Origin: Lycium barbarum
Lineage: Eukaryota > Streptophyta > Magnoliopsida > Solanales > Solanaceae
DNA length: 64,000 bases
Direction: 5' to 3'
Assembly: GCF_019175385.1 (NCBI RefSeq)
Contig: NC_083342.1
Location: 116,126,376 to 116,190,375 of the forward strand
Program-made: the position numbers and the translations under genes
In this document: positions 49,613 to 61,541 of the stretch, piece after piece
Numbering within the stretch: position 1 is the stretch's first letter
How the letters are laid out: each line of letters begins with the position of its first letter
The notes under the pieces: model-generated
What the model was told of the DNA's origin: nothing
The model's database searches: none
The model's input: only the letters and a program-made list of their open reading frames with translations

Positions 49613-52600
49613 GAAAGAGCCGTTGGGCCTTAATGGACCGTTGGCAACGGTCCATTTGCAAAAATGGCCGTTGCCAAACGGTCAGTTTTTTAATTTTTGG
49701 CCTCCCAATTTTTTTTTAACACTTTAACCCATCCCCACCCCTATATAAACCCTTCTTGATTTTCATTTTAATTTACATCAATTCACTCTTCTTCATCTTT
49801 TTCTCAAATTTCAATCTCTCAATTATAGTTTCTTTGCAATAATTAGCCACAAAGTCTTATTATAGTTTCAACTTTCAATTATTAATTTTGCAATTATAAT
49901 ATTGTTGGTGGAGTTGGTGATTTTGCAACAATCCGAAGTAGCTTTGGTGGATTTGCAATTCTAGCCGCCTTCACTTTGTTGGAAATTAATCCGGCAATTT
50001 GGTACCTTCGTTCCAACTCTATCTTTATTTTTCGCAATTTAATTCTAGCAATTTATTTTTCGCAATTTAATTTACGCAATTTAATTCTAGCAATTTAATT
50101 TGTTGTAATTTATTTTCTTGTGATTTATTTGATCGTGATTTAAATTAATTCTATTTAATAATGTAAAGAGGTTAAGACGTGGTGCCGGTAGTAGTAGTCG
50201 TACTGTTAGGGGCGCGCTTAATGAGGAAACATTTGTGGAAGAAACACCTAATTTAGGTATTGATGTTGGTGGAAATAATCCACTTTTAGGTCATGAGGCA
50301 ATGCAACAACATTTTACCGACACTTTTAATGAAGACTTAGATGATGATGATGAAACACAACCCCCCGAAAATCCCATAGGAGATACATGTCCTGCACAAT
50401 CACATACACAAGACAAACCGCCTAGAACTCGTAAGCCAACAACTAAAGTTTGAAAATTTATGACTAAGAATAGGGAAAACCAAACAGCTACGTGTACCCT
50501 ATGTGGACAAGTATTTAGTTTTAAGCAAGGAACTGGTAAGGATGGTGAAACAAGTACACTAAATGGTCATATGAGAACCAAACATATGGATATTTGGGGA
50601 GAACAAACGGGTTCAAATGTGGGGGGGATTCAAATGACGATAGACCCACGAATCGGTAGAAATTTTAAGTATGACAAGAAAAAAGAACGCGTAGAAATAG
50701 CTAAAATGGTAGCTTATGATTGTTTACCATTTTCCTTTCCCTCGGGTTTGGGGTTTGTTACTTACATTCAACGTTGGTATAACCCGTTATTTGAGGGTAT
50801 TCCTAGAAGTACTTGTAGAGCCGATGTTATAGATTTGTTTAAAAAATATAGATTTTATTTGCGCCATGTATTTAATTCTTTAAATTGTAATGTTTGTCTT
50901 ACCGCTGATTTGGGTCTTAGTATTAACCATTTAGATTTTTTTGCTATTACATGTCATTGGGTTGATGACAACTGGGTTATGCAAAAAAGAATTATAGTTT
51001 TTTTATATGACGAAGGAAAAGGTCGTCACGATGGAAAATTTTTAGCCGATTCAATGTCTACTATAATGAGATTTTTTAACATTTATAGAAAAACACTTTG
51101 TATTGCTTTAGATAATGCTTCTAATAATACAAAGGCAATTGGTCTTTTAAAAAGAGAAATAAACCCTCCTCTAAGAAATATTTTTCATGTAAGATGTAAT
51201 TGTCACATTTTAAATTTAATTGTTAAAGATGGTCTTGTGCATTTTGATGATTATGTTCAAAAAGTTAGAAATGCTGTTGCGTTTCTTTTTTGTAATGCTA
51301 ATAGGGGAAGAATTAGAGATTTTAAGAATGCTTGTGTGGAAAATAACGTTAGACCTAGGAAAATTTAAGTAGAAATTGAGACTAGGTGGAACTACACTTA
51401 CATTATGCTACAACAAGCATATGAGTATAGGATTCTCATACAAAAAGTTCACAACAAATATAATACTGATAGTGAGGATTGGTTAACTTTTAGGCATTGG
51501 GAAGATGTTAAAGAATGTATTGAACTCTTAGAAAATTTTTATAATGCAACTCTTGCTTTTTCTAGACAATTTTATCCCACGGTAACCGGAATTTTAGCCT
51601 ACTTAGCGGAAATAGCTAGAGTTTTACAAGAGTATAAATATAAACCCGATTATCAAGTGGCTATTTTTGAAATAATAATCAAATTTAAGAAGTATATTTT
51701 CCCATCCCAACTTTATTTATATTGGGTTCCCTTTTAAATCCTTATTTAAAAGTGTCTTATACTAAAAATTTGGTTAGTCAAATTTATACATTTTTAGAAA
51801 TTGAAGAGGGAGTTCAACCATCTTTAGCTGAAGCCGATCTCGCTATTAATGATGAGTTTAGAAAATTTTTTACTCATTATTCTAGTTTGGAAGAACGTGC
51901 TACACCCGTTGCTCCACGCCCTACTACTTCTCAGAGTAGCAAAAAGGGCTTGTCGGGTTTAAAAGTTTTACATTCACAGCCAACTTCTTCTTCTACTGCA
52001 AACTTTGATGAATATAACTTTTATTTGATGCAGCCAAATGTGTATATCAACCAACTGGATGAGGTGGACGTCTTAGCATGGTGGAAGAAGTACAAGGCAA
52101 GCTATCCGGTACTTTCAAGAATGGCTCGAGATATCCTTACGGTTCAAGTATCAACCGTGGCTTCGGAGAGCGCATTTAGCCAAGGAAGACAGCAAATTGG
52201 AGACCATAGACATTCATTATCCGGCTTTAGCTTGCAAGTACTAGTGTGCATTCGAGATTGGATTAGATCGGAGCGACGCAACCAAAACTCAGAAGCGGAG
52301 GAAGGCGAAGAGGAAGAAATTGAAGATTTGATAGCTAGTGGACCGGACCAAATGGAAGACTTTGAAGATATTTCCATGACCGAATATGATGTGGGGGAAA
52401 TTAACGAAATGGTTCAAAATTGGTGATTTTATTATTCTGCTATTTTTGTACAACTCATGTATTATTTGCAAGTTAAAAAAAAATACAACTTGCAAATAAA
52501 TGTTATCCAAGAATGAATAAAATATATGGCTCATTGAGCTTTCTTCTATTTACTTGTGTTCATATTTTTACTTTTATTAAGTTAGGAATATACCTAAAAT

Positions 52601-52947
52601 ATACTAAGAATATACTTATAAGTATATTAAGTTATATAGTATACTTAAACATATATAAGTATATATAGAAAAAATAGTATATATAGTATATAAGTAAGTA
52701 TATATAGTATATAGTACATATATATAAGTATATAAATATATATAGTATATATAAGTTATACATATATATAGTATATATATTAAGTTATACATATATATAA
52801 GTATATGTAAGTTATACATATATATGTATACGAAAAGCACTATTCTGTATTGCTGACTTGCTGTTAGGTTGTTAGTCAGTAAATATTTAAACTTTAATTA
52901 TAAAGTTGTATAACATATGTAAATATACCTACAATATACAAATAAAT

Positions 52948-53025
<78 letters not shown>

Positions 53026-55368
53026 CAAAAAACAAAAACAAAAAAAGATTTTAAGCACTCCAAACCGGACCGGTTCCGGTTTGGAGTTTAAAACCGGTAA
53101 ACCGGAACCGGCCGGTTAACTAACCGGTTACCGGTCCGGTTCCGGTTGGAACCGGTTAACACCTTTAATTCAGACCAAATAAATTTTTAGATCTTAATAT
53201 AAACAAATGCATTTAATAGTATAAGATCTGAACCATTCAGATTCAGACCTCCATTAAATGCAAACAAATGAGGCCTTAATTTGGCATATCGGTTGGCCCC
53301 GTTCATCTTCGATACACGATTGCTTGATCAATGAATTATTATGCGCTCTTTCAAGATGGCTGCTTCTAGGTTTTTCTTACTTACCGTTTTTAAATGGCAA
53401 TATTGAAGTGCTACTTTTAAGGCAAATCATAGAAGATATGACTATGAACTCTGTTTTATGTAGGGGTTTTGATCTACTTTCTTGCACAAATGCTACTTGA
53501 GGCCATCTTGAAATGATATAAAGGCGCTTTATGTGCGATAGGAACAAAGTGGCAGGTGAAGCATAAAAGAAAGAGGGAATAACAACTTCAAAAACAAAAA
53601 GAGACATAATGGCGGCCAAATTCCCTTGAGATATCAAATAAAGTGAATTATTCCTAACTTTATGCGGTAGGAACATTTTTATATAATCTGTTTTTGAAAA
53701 ATGTGAGTGATTCTTTTTTTATCCTGCATTATATAACTAAAGGAGAAATGCTTGAACCCTTACCCTTGCGGATAAATTCAGAAGAATTTGCTAATTAGAA
53801 ACACAAAACCGATTACAAAAGAAATAAAGCTGAAGTAATTAAAAAAGAAATAAATTCAAGGAAATTCCCACAAAATTACTAATAAACGTAAGGAGTTGTG
53901 ACGCTAAAAAATGGTTTTATATCGAATTTACGCAATAGTATAATTCCCTTATTCAAATTGAAAGTTTTAATCCCCATAAACTGAATAACTAATTTTTTTG
54001 TATATAACTACAATTCACAAGATAACAAAAAAAAACCTATAATATGAGTATCACACTTTAATATCATGCATGAGTTTCAAGTTTAACTTTCCTATTGAAT
54101 AAACCAGCAAAAAACTCTTCCGCCAACCTTGTATCACTCTAAAAAATGAAAGGAAAACAATGGAATTTAACTTATACTATATAGATAGTGCAAAGAGCTT
54201 TTAAACTGTTAATATATTTTAATCGGTTAATGTGGCAGATAACTTACCTTGTCTCTAAGTTATTAATTCTATTTTTCATGAATAGAGTTACTCGTAAATC
54301 TTTTTTAGATAATCATTTTATACTATCAGCGTACAGAAGTTAAATACTCACCGGAGGAGTGAGAGTAACCAGAAGCCCAGTATCTAGCATAACATTGACC
54401 CAAAAAAACATCAGCAGCAGCAGCAGCACCACACATGTCCTTTAACTTCATAACAGCTTCAGAAACACAAGCAGAACAATCTTCCGGACTCAAATCACCC
54501 AAACACTGAGCAAATCCTTCAATCGAACCCGAACTGCTAACCTTAAAACCTGCCACCCCACCACCACCTTGCATTAAATCAGCAAGAACCTGATCCCTAT
54601 GCCTAACGAATTCACTATCTCCTCGAAGTTGATTCTTGCTACACTTGTTATACCTGTTGAAAATATAATTAAGTAAATAAAAGTGTGCGCTCTCTAACGG
54701 TTTAAGCTTTTAGATTAGACTGTCACACACTTCAACATGCTATCACAGCAGCAAGACGTGTTTTCAGGTGTTTTTTCATGTGCTTGGCCATGACAAAAAG
54801 AATCAGGCTCACACGTGATGAAGCGTATGTGTTGATAGTATAATTAAACAAATAAAAGTGTCTCTCTTTAAGAACAGTACCTTAAACTCGTGTCCGATTT
54901 ACCAAGAAAATCTTCGTGCTCGTATCTCACATAACAATCATCTAATTGCAAAATAGCCCCAAAATTGTAAGGACAAACTATGTTCATTTGGCCAACTGCA
55001 CTTGCCACACATGTTGAGCAGTCTTTTAATTGTAGGTCACCGTTACATTGGTACAAACCGTAAATAGTCGATTCTTGAGGGGCTGCACTGTCATTTCCAA
55101 GAGCATAGCTATTGTAAAGAGTTTGAGAAGAGGAGATAACTATTGAGGAGAGTAGAGAGTTTAAGCTTGAAACAAAAGGAGAATTTGGTTCATATTTGTC
55201 TTGTGAACAACCAGCATAGATAAAAGTGTGAGCTTTAACAAGGTGATTATTAGGGGTTGTCGTAAAGAGTAGGAAAGTGTAGAAGAAGTAGAGGAAGAAA
55301 ATTGAAAGAGAAGAAGAGAGTTTGAATAAAGGTAACAAGTGTTGTGGAAGGTTTGTGATGATCAGCAT
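47547..55368 (-). CDS. PDLP: Plasmodesmata-located protein (PDLP; cysteine-rich repeat secretory, two DUF26 domains, one TM)
   Basis: PDLPs are type-I membrane proteins of plasmodesmata that modulate callose and cell-to-cell traffic. Exon 1 (55368-54881): signal peptide with a long hydrophobic stretch, YAGCSQDKYEPNSPF, and DUF26-1 with CNGDLQLKDCSTC (C-x8-C-x2-C). Exon 2 (54653-54352): DUF26-2 with CLGDLSPEDCSAC and CYARYWASGYSH. Exon 3 (48005-47898): DPSNDDVAGKTV, then TM segment VAIVVGVLAGVAVFIVLL and CCKSPG. All three junctions have GT/AG and keep phase. A last exon is uncertain: acceptor at 47552-47553 would add Gly and stop TAA (47549-47547), giving 300 residues, the usual PDLP length. 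Introns: 227 bp, 6346 bp (transposon-filled), about 344 bp. No disabling change seen in the exons. The symbol is family-level. Confidence 0.88.
49015..49335 (+). repeat. G-rich TGG/GGTGGG array, about 320 bp
   Basis: Nearly C-free on the plus strand, made of GGTGGTGGGTGGGGTAAG-like text with many runs of 3-6 G. It has strong G-quadruplex potential on the strand opposite the PDLP transcript; the transcript itself would carry the C-rich complement. Confidence 0.88.
50163..52426 (+). pseudogene. hAT transposase (BED finger, RNase-H-like core, hATC), two stops and a frameshift
   Basis: BED-type zinc finger CTLCGQVFSFKQGTG ... HMRTKH (about 50492-50590). Core with TADLGLSINHLDFFAITCHW, WVMQKRIIVF, IALDNASNNTKAIGLL and RCNCHILNLIVKDGL. 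hATC dimerisation domain DVLAWWKKY, YPVLSRMARDILTVQVSTVA, SESAFSQGRQQI (about 52060-52200). Stops: TGA at 50451-50453 (former Trp likely) and TAA at 51366-51368; frame change at about 51695-51720, after which LLNPYLKVSYTKNLVSQIY continues in another frame. The start of the protein is unclear. It cannot make a full transposase. Confidence 0.87.
52570..52830. repeat. AT-rich TATATAGTATATAAGT array
   Basis: Imperfect repeats of TATATAGTATATAAGTA type between the transposase stop and the right end of the hAT element. Chance open frames here are compositional. Confidence 0.75.
52954..53022. repeat. (TA)n microsatellite, about 34 units
   Basis: Uninterrupted alternating AT of about 68 bp in the right part of the hAT element; perfectly self-complementary, likely length-variable. 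Confidence 0.9.
53279..54351. other. Remainder of PDLP intron 2, no gene seen
   Basis: Ordinary AT-rich intronic DNA; frames at 53258-53500 (+) and 53377-53676 (-) overlap each other and show no domain. Confidence 0.5.
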
Positions 55369-55410
55369 TTCTGTTTTCTCCTTTCTGGGATTTTATGAAA
55401 TTTGTCTTCC

Positions 55411-55420
55411 TTTTATATTG
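55411..55420 (-). promoter_or_regulatory. Candidate TATA box of the PDLP gene
   Basis: CAATATAAAA on the minus strand, 43-52 bp upstream of the PDLP ATG, would give a short leader. It is the only good TATA match close to the start. Confidence 0.45.
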
Positions 55421-56722
55421 TTCTTTTTTTGGTTGGGTCATTGGCACTTATGCCCTATTTTGTGCTCTTTTTTTTAATATTTAGCCCTCATAACAAACAT
55501 TTTTTTCGCAGGGCATGCATAAGCTTACATTTTAGCATCATAATATTCCATGAGTTATGCTTCATGACTAAAGAACTTATGTCCACTAGCCTCTAAGCAT
55601 AAATTTGATATTCGATTGCTAAAGGACAAATATTAAAGACCGCCGGTCCATTTGAAGGACAAAAATTAAAGACCACCCCATTTGAAGGGGATTCGTGCAA
55701 TTTCTTCTTTTTGATTTGGATGCTTTAATTTGATTTTGTGAACTTCGAGGAAAATAGTTAAATTGAATAAATTAAAGTGGTTTTTTTTAATAAATAAAAA
55801 AACATTTTTGCGCTTTTACTCTGTGCACATTTGGTATCTTTGGGACTCTATTGTTTTATAGGGATAAACCAATCCTAGACCCTGGCGAGTACTTATGATA
55901 TGGTTTTTAGTAAAATACTGAACAAAGAACTTTAGTTAATTGTTTACTATACAGGTATAGCAGGTGGATTCTAGATTATCCCGCTTTTGTTACTTCAAAT
56001 TAATTCTATAGGAATCAGTTGAAAGAAAAGTAATTCTATAGGAATCCGAATATATTCCTATCTTATTAACAACCATCAAGATGGGCTTGGTCATGAAGTT
56101 AGCTCAACCTAACCCACTAATCATGTAGGATTACGCTAAGAAATTTCAGCCCATTTAAAACTGAACTTTCTCAGCCCTGCTCCAGAAGGCTTGCTGGCTT
56201 GATGAGATCGGGTTGGGCTTGCTCGTGAGGTTACGCATAAAAAAATGGAAAATGTACTGGACATAACTATCTCTAAGACTTATTTATTAATAATAGCTAC
56301 TTTTTATTTTATTTATTGGTAATAGCTTAAATTAATTTCAAAATTACCGGTTGTAACTGATCTACAAGTGTCTCTGTATTTCCCTAAAGTTACGGCCCAT
56401 GTTCCCCAATAACTCCCAATCTCTTCTCTTTTCAAATTAATTTCTCTCCCATCTTCAATATCTTCAACCGTATTATACGCCCATTATCTATCATCATTAT
56501 TATCACGATTCCATCTTCCTTAATCGTTACCCACACAGTGTAGGTAACGAATTTTAATAATTTATTAGAATTTTTTTACTTTCTTTGTTGTATTTCTCTA
56601 TATTTATTCTTATATTTCATCGTTTTCTTTGTTTCTTTTTCATTCCTTTTTTTTTTTTTTTTTTTTTTCCTGTTTTCAGCCATTGTTAGAGTCTTTAAAA
56701 CAAGATCTAATTATCCATTTTA
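55421..56722. other. Divergent intergenic region between PDLP and the DUF1985/Ulp1-like gene
   Basis: About 1.3 kb shared upstream region of two divergent genes. At 55620-55707 it contains the right-terminal text of a Mutator-type MITE (CCATTTGAAGGGGATTCGTG, then CAATTTCTTC) without a partner arm. A pyrimidine-rich leader (56405-56530) and a T run (56648-56668) precede the downstream ATG. No open frame of note. Confidence 0.5.
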
Positions 56723-57699
56723 ATGGCGGAAAGAGATACTCCAAGTAGGAATACTCGAGGTAGTCCTCATGCTTATGATGGTCCTAGTTTCTCTTTGGGA
56801 TTTTCACAACAACAACTTCCAATTGCAGGAGAATTTGCTAAAATTGCTGCTGAGAGAAGAAGCAAGAAGATTCATGCCCCATCAAGGATGCGTCAACTTC
56901 CTCCAACTGAAGTTCCAAAACGGAGCAACCCAAAAGATGATGTACCAGTAAAAAAAGGTTCTAAAGTTGCTCAACAAAATAAGAGAAAAGTAACCAAGCC
57001 TTCTTCAGACGTTAAGGGTAAAAATGTTGTTAAAGATGTAGATCTGGAAGAGGATGAACAGGTATTGATGAATTTTTTCGATTTTGTTGTTTTGTATTTC
57101 ACTATATTTCTGTATATTTCGACATAATTGGATATGCAATTCAGTATATTTTCGTGTATTTAATAAAATCTATATGTGCATCAACTGTAATTTACATCAT
57201 ATACAACATAACTGTGGAAGTTGTTTTTCGTGATTAATTGTATTTCATTATATTTCTATGTATTTTCACAAGTACATATGTTTACTATTCTGTACTTCTT
57301 GATTTTAAAAGATGTGTTAGTTGTGTTATGCAATTTTTTTTTTGTGTGTATATTTTTCTTGGATATGCAATTCAGTATATTTCTTGTGTGTGTCTATGTT
57401 TTATACAATTGTTTCAGCCTTAACTTAGTGTTGCATTTTTATTTTAGGATCCTAAATTCTATTTTAGGAGTCATCCTGAAGAGGCTCCATCGATGCAACG
57501 GTACACTAATATCGAGGTGTTCAAAGATATCAAGAGTAAGCTAACTATTGCACAGTTAGAGATCTTTTCCAAGACAATATTTGGGAAATTCCTCGGAATG
57601 TAGCACCTGGAGGTTCAAGCACAAATTTTTAGGTGCTTCATGGTAAGAGAGCTCAAGGAGAGCACTTCTGATTGCTTTACAATTGATATAAATGGTACC

Positions 57700-60427
57700 T
57701 GTTGCACCTTATTTTTACCAAGGCTAAACAAAGCACAACTTATGGAGCTCTGAAATAATTAATTATGTACAGAGTCGCCACCTAGCATTTAAGGTATACT
57801 AGGGTACCTATAAATTATTAATATATGCAGCTTAACATGGTCTACGAAAATAAGTGAGATTCTAGGTAAGGGTTCAAATTATTCCGAAGGGAAGGTGTTA
57901 GGCATCCTTCAGAATCCACAAATGTGGTTCCCGGCTGGACCAATTTAACTATTCGAGGGATGTGTAAAAAGGCTTGATTATTACTTACAAAAATTAGTAG
58001 AATTTAGACTAAAGAATAACTAATATGACTATTCACATAAATAATCGTGCAATATGTATTTTTTACATATGTGATATAATAATTACTTTTTAAAAAAAAG
58101 GTTATGTGCAACTTAGAAACTTGGGTATGTGACAAAGGTATAAAAAGAAAATGGACATGAAATTATTTTGCACTCGAAGTGAGTTAACTAATTTAACTAG
58201 TTAAGTATGTACGCTTAATCAATTAATTATGAGAGTACATTCTAAAGCCTAAATATTGAGGCAAATCACCCTATTTATTCACTTAAGTGTGCTAAGCTAT
58301 TGAATTAAAACTCTAGCGAAACATGATAACTATAAGAATATTAGCTACAAAAATAATAACTGCCTAAAATTAATTTGTCTAAAATACATAAAATTTAAAT
58401 CACCTAAGCAGATCATAAATAAATACAACCAACCTACACCCTAAAAAGTAAAGTTTCACTATATTTTATGCTTGCATAATTTAAGAATGTAAAAGAAAAT
58501 ATAAACAAAGAATTTAAGAAGCTATTTGAACTTCTTTTGAGTGCCATCTTCAAAAAGTAACTCCGGATACCTGCGTGAGACTTAATAAAAATGTTAGTAA
58601 GAAAATAAATAACTATCGGATGAATTAAAGAAATAATGAATAAACTTAAGCCTTGGAAATCGACGAAAATTTCTTCATCGGCCAATTTAACGCATACTGT
58701 TGAACCGAACTTAACACTAACTCTAGTCATACAAAGACTTTAATTAATTAACTAGAAACAATATTAAGCACCATGAAAATCCAAGGCATAAAGTGGTAAA
58801 CAAAAGGCATACTTAAATAACAATTTGAAATAGTAACCACACTCAGTGCTTAATAAGGTCATTCTGATTTCTTATACACTGGAGAGAGCCAACAAATCCC
58901 AACTTCCACGGGCTTTGCTGAATAAAAGCAACAAGAAACAAGCAATCCCAATCTTCCCAAGTGTTATGGCCAAACAAGGACATATTGGTAAATATATATA
59001 CAGCAAGCGCAGCCCATTTTTTCAGATCAATCAACATCAATAAAACACTAAGGTTCAGAACTCTTAAAAAGCAGCAATCTTATTGTGTCATTTCCACCTT
59101 GTAATATAAAGGGACATGAAAGTACTATTTGCAAATATCAAATTTAGTAGTATGCGGAAGCAGATAAATTAAAGAGCCTATATAGTCCTTTGTTCATTTT
59201 TCAACTAAAAGGGGTTGTTGATTAGAGCAAAACGAATTCATGGGCATACCGTAGATTGTCAACCATTTATTTTCCGGCGTAGTACGCCAGAGTTTCTTTT
59301 CCGTTCAAACCGCGTTGCTTCGATGGTAACGAGCTCATGGTGACCGGATTTTTTTTTTAGTGTTTTCGTGATGGGATAACAGTGGGGAGAAGAGGGGGAA
59401 GGGAAGCGTTGGTGGTCGCATGGCTGGTTTCGTGGCTATTTGGTGTGATTGGGAGACGAAGAAGGAGGTGTGGTTGCTCGCTGGCTGCTCCGGTTCACCG
59501 GAGCTTGAAGCTCCTCGACGGAGTAGCGAAGAAGATGAAGTGGGGACTGTTTTGGTGTCGTTTGGTTAGGAGTCGTGGCTGGCGCTGTGGTTAGGTAGGT
59601 TGGTGTGCACGCTGAAGGTGGTGTTCGCCGGAGTGGTGGTCGGCGGCAGTGAGGGTGATGGTCGGCGGCGACTAGGAGAGAAATGGGGGGGAAAATGTTT
59701 AGGTTTTTTTAGAGAGAGAGAGAAAAATCTGATATGTTTTAGGTATGGAGAATAATGAGGGGAAAGAAAGAAAGAAAAAATCTGAGAAGTGTAAGTGTGT
59801 GTTGTGCCAATATGCATTTGATCCCATCATTAAATTAACCCCCCCTTTTCTTATAATATAAACAAACATCCCTTTTTATGCCCAAAAATAATGAAGCCAT
59901 ACCCCTTTGTCCCCAACCCATCATCTCAATTAACTCTCTTTTTCTTTTTTTAAAAAAAAAAGAAGTGATGAGATCTTGACCTGACCAAATTTTACTCTGC
60001 GTTTAAAAATTAATTACTCCGATTTTCTCTGCACTGTCGAGCTGTACTAAAATATAGTTGATTAATACACATATAAATAATAATGTAAGTATAAAATATA
60101 AATAGTAATGTATAGGATAAAAAAATATATTGCTATAAAGTTAAGAAACAATTATTAATTTCACGAAAATGGTAATATTACGCTATACCTGTGCACAATA
60201 ATGACTCTTGAAAAAATGACAATAAATTAATAAAATTCCCAAAATAAGGACAATCATCAAAAAATGTAAAAAATGTGTGAAAAATGTATTTCGTGCTCTT
60301 TAACGAATTAGGGTCCCCCAAAACGTTAATTTTAAGCACGTCGAGCCAAAATTAGGTGTCAACAACTTGTCCCTCTTCGACCGGAGACGGTGAAAGAGTT
60401 TTCGGACGAAGACGTTGACATTCAACA
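57700..60427 (-). mobile_element. Solo LTR in exon 2 of the DUF1985/Ulp1-like gene, 2728 bp, reversed
   Basis: Flanked by GTACC at 57695-57699 and 60428-60432, with TGTTGCACC ... ATTCAACA ends. Its left part is the reverse complement of the right end of the LTR at 10441-13490 (GTCGCCACCTAGC, AAGGGAAGGTGTTAGGCATCC against GGTGGCGACTCC, GGATGCCTAATACCTTCCC). Its right part holds GGTGTCAACAACTTG, the reverse of the other's TGTTGACACC start, but extends about 63 bp further. Removing it with one TSD restores NGTVLRFTMREF. The minus-strand frame 59566-59817 is probably chance. Confidence 0.85.
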
Positions 60428-61074
60428 GTACCGTATTGAGATTTACCATGAGAGAATTTGCCCTTATGAGCGGGCTAAATTGTGTAGCCGATGAAGGTGA
60501 ATTTACATACGATGAGGAAAAATCGAATAGGATTATGGATGATTATTTTGGTGGAACTAGGAGTAAAGTAAAAAGATTGGAGTTCATTGATTGCTTTAAG
60601 AATAAGTGTTGGGGAGATAATGATGAGGACGCTGTTAAGTTTGCAATTTTGTTTTTTATAAATACATACATCTTTTGCGGTGAGCCTAGGAAAACGAATA
60701 TACCAAGGGTTCATTTTGAAGTGGTTGAGGATGGAAGGTATGTAGATTATCCATGGGGCAAAGAAGCTTTTAACGAGTTGATTAGAAGCATCAGCAAGAA
60801 GTATTCTGCCACAACACAGTATTATAGGATCCATGGGATGCCACTGGCTATGCAAGTTTGGCTTTATGAGTGTTGTTCAAGAGTTCCATCGTATCTCGCT
60901 ATTAAATCCGGAAATTCCATTCCAAGAATGTTGAATTGGAGGTCCATCGACAGTCAGCCCAAATATAATATTTTGATGGAAGGCATTTTTAGAGACGACA
61001 AACAGTCGGTAATATTCGAACACTCTAACTTATTTTTATGTTTTTTCATAGCATTTTATTTTGCAATTATGCCT

Positions 61075-61541
61075 TACTGATTTTAGTTTGTACTCCACTG
61101 TTCTACTGTCGTATTTATTGCTTTTCTGCTGGTTTTTTTTCCTGGTTTTTTGTATTTCACTATATTTCGGTGTATTTCCTTTTGCATTTTCACCATACTT
61201 TTTAAATTTCACTATATTTCTTTGTATTTCCATGTTTTTCAGTGTTCAAAATGTAAGTGTGAATAGTTTTATAACACACTAATTAAATATTTATTTCACA
61301 CTAATTAAATACTGATTAAATACTGATTTTAGTTTGTACTCCACTGTTCTACTGTCGTATTATTGCTTTTCTGCTGGTTTTTTTTCCTGTTTTTTTGTAT
61401 TTCACTATATTTCGGTGTATTTCCTTTTGAATTTTCACCATACTTTTTAAATTTCACTATATTTCTGTGTATTTCTATGTTTTTCAGTGTTCAAAATGTA
61501 AGTGTGAATAGTTTTATAACACACTAATTAAATATTTATTT
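61075..61541 (+). repeat. 246-bp tandem duplication in the intron before exon 3
   Basis: TACTGATTTTAGTTTGTACT at 61075 and again at 61321; the copies (about 220 bp alike) run to AATTAAATATTTATTT. The second copy ends beside the pyrimidine tract and acceptor of exon 3. Differences are few (ATTTATTGC/ATTATTGC, TTGCATTTTC/TTGAATTTTC). Confidence 0.9.

Larger units (their letters stand above)
49416..53167 (+). mobile_element. hAT transposon, 3.75 kb, inside the Tourist-like MITE
   Basis: Flanked by ATTCAGAC at 49408-49415 and 53168-53175, an exact 8-bp TSD. The TIR is TAAAGGTGGCAACCGGTTC at the left and TAAAGGTGTTAACCGGTTC (reverse complement) at the right. Both subterminal zones are dense arrays of AACCGGTT / GGAACCGGT, presumably transposase-binding sites: 49427-49580 and 53063-53155. 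It carries one broken transposase gene. Confidence 0.92.
48772..53275. mobile_element. Tourist-like (PIF/Harbinger) MITE in PDLP intron 2, split by a hAT element
   Basis: The ends are GACCTCATTTGTTTTCATTA and, reverse complemented, GGCCTCATTTGTTTGCATTT; TTA stands at 48769-48771 and 53276-53278, the 3-bp TSD of the superfamily. Internal CTGAATCTGAATG / CATTCAGATTCAG motifs repeat near both ends. Without the nested hAT and one TSD it would be about 744 bp, including the TGG-rich array. Confidence 0.78.

Noticed and set aside
52616..53091. Tyr/Ile-rich frames near 52.6-53.1 kb
   Set aside because: Pure (TA)n and TATATAG repeats read as codons.
54326..54574. Treating exon 2 of PDLP as a separate single-domain DUF26 gene
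   Set aside because: Acceptor, donor and phase match exons 1 and 3, and its 'start' is internal to the exon.
59566..59817. Minus-strand 83-codon frame in the reversed LTR
   Set aside because: Ser/Pro-rich low-complexity text inside a solo LTR; no domain.
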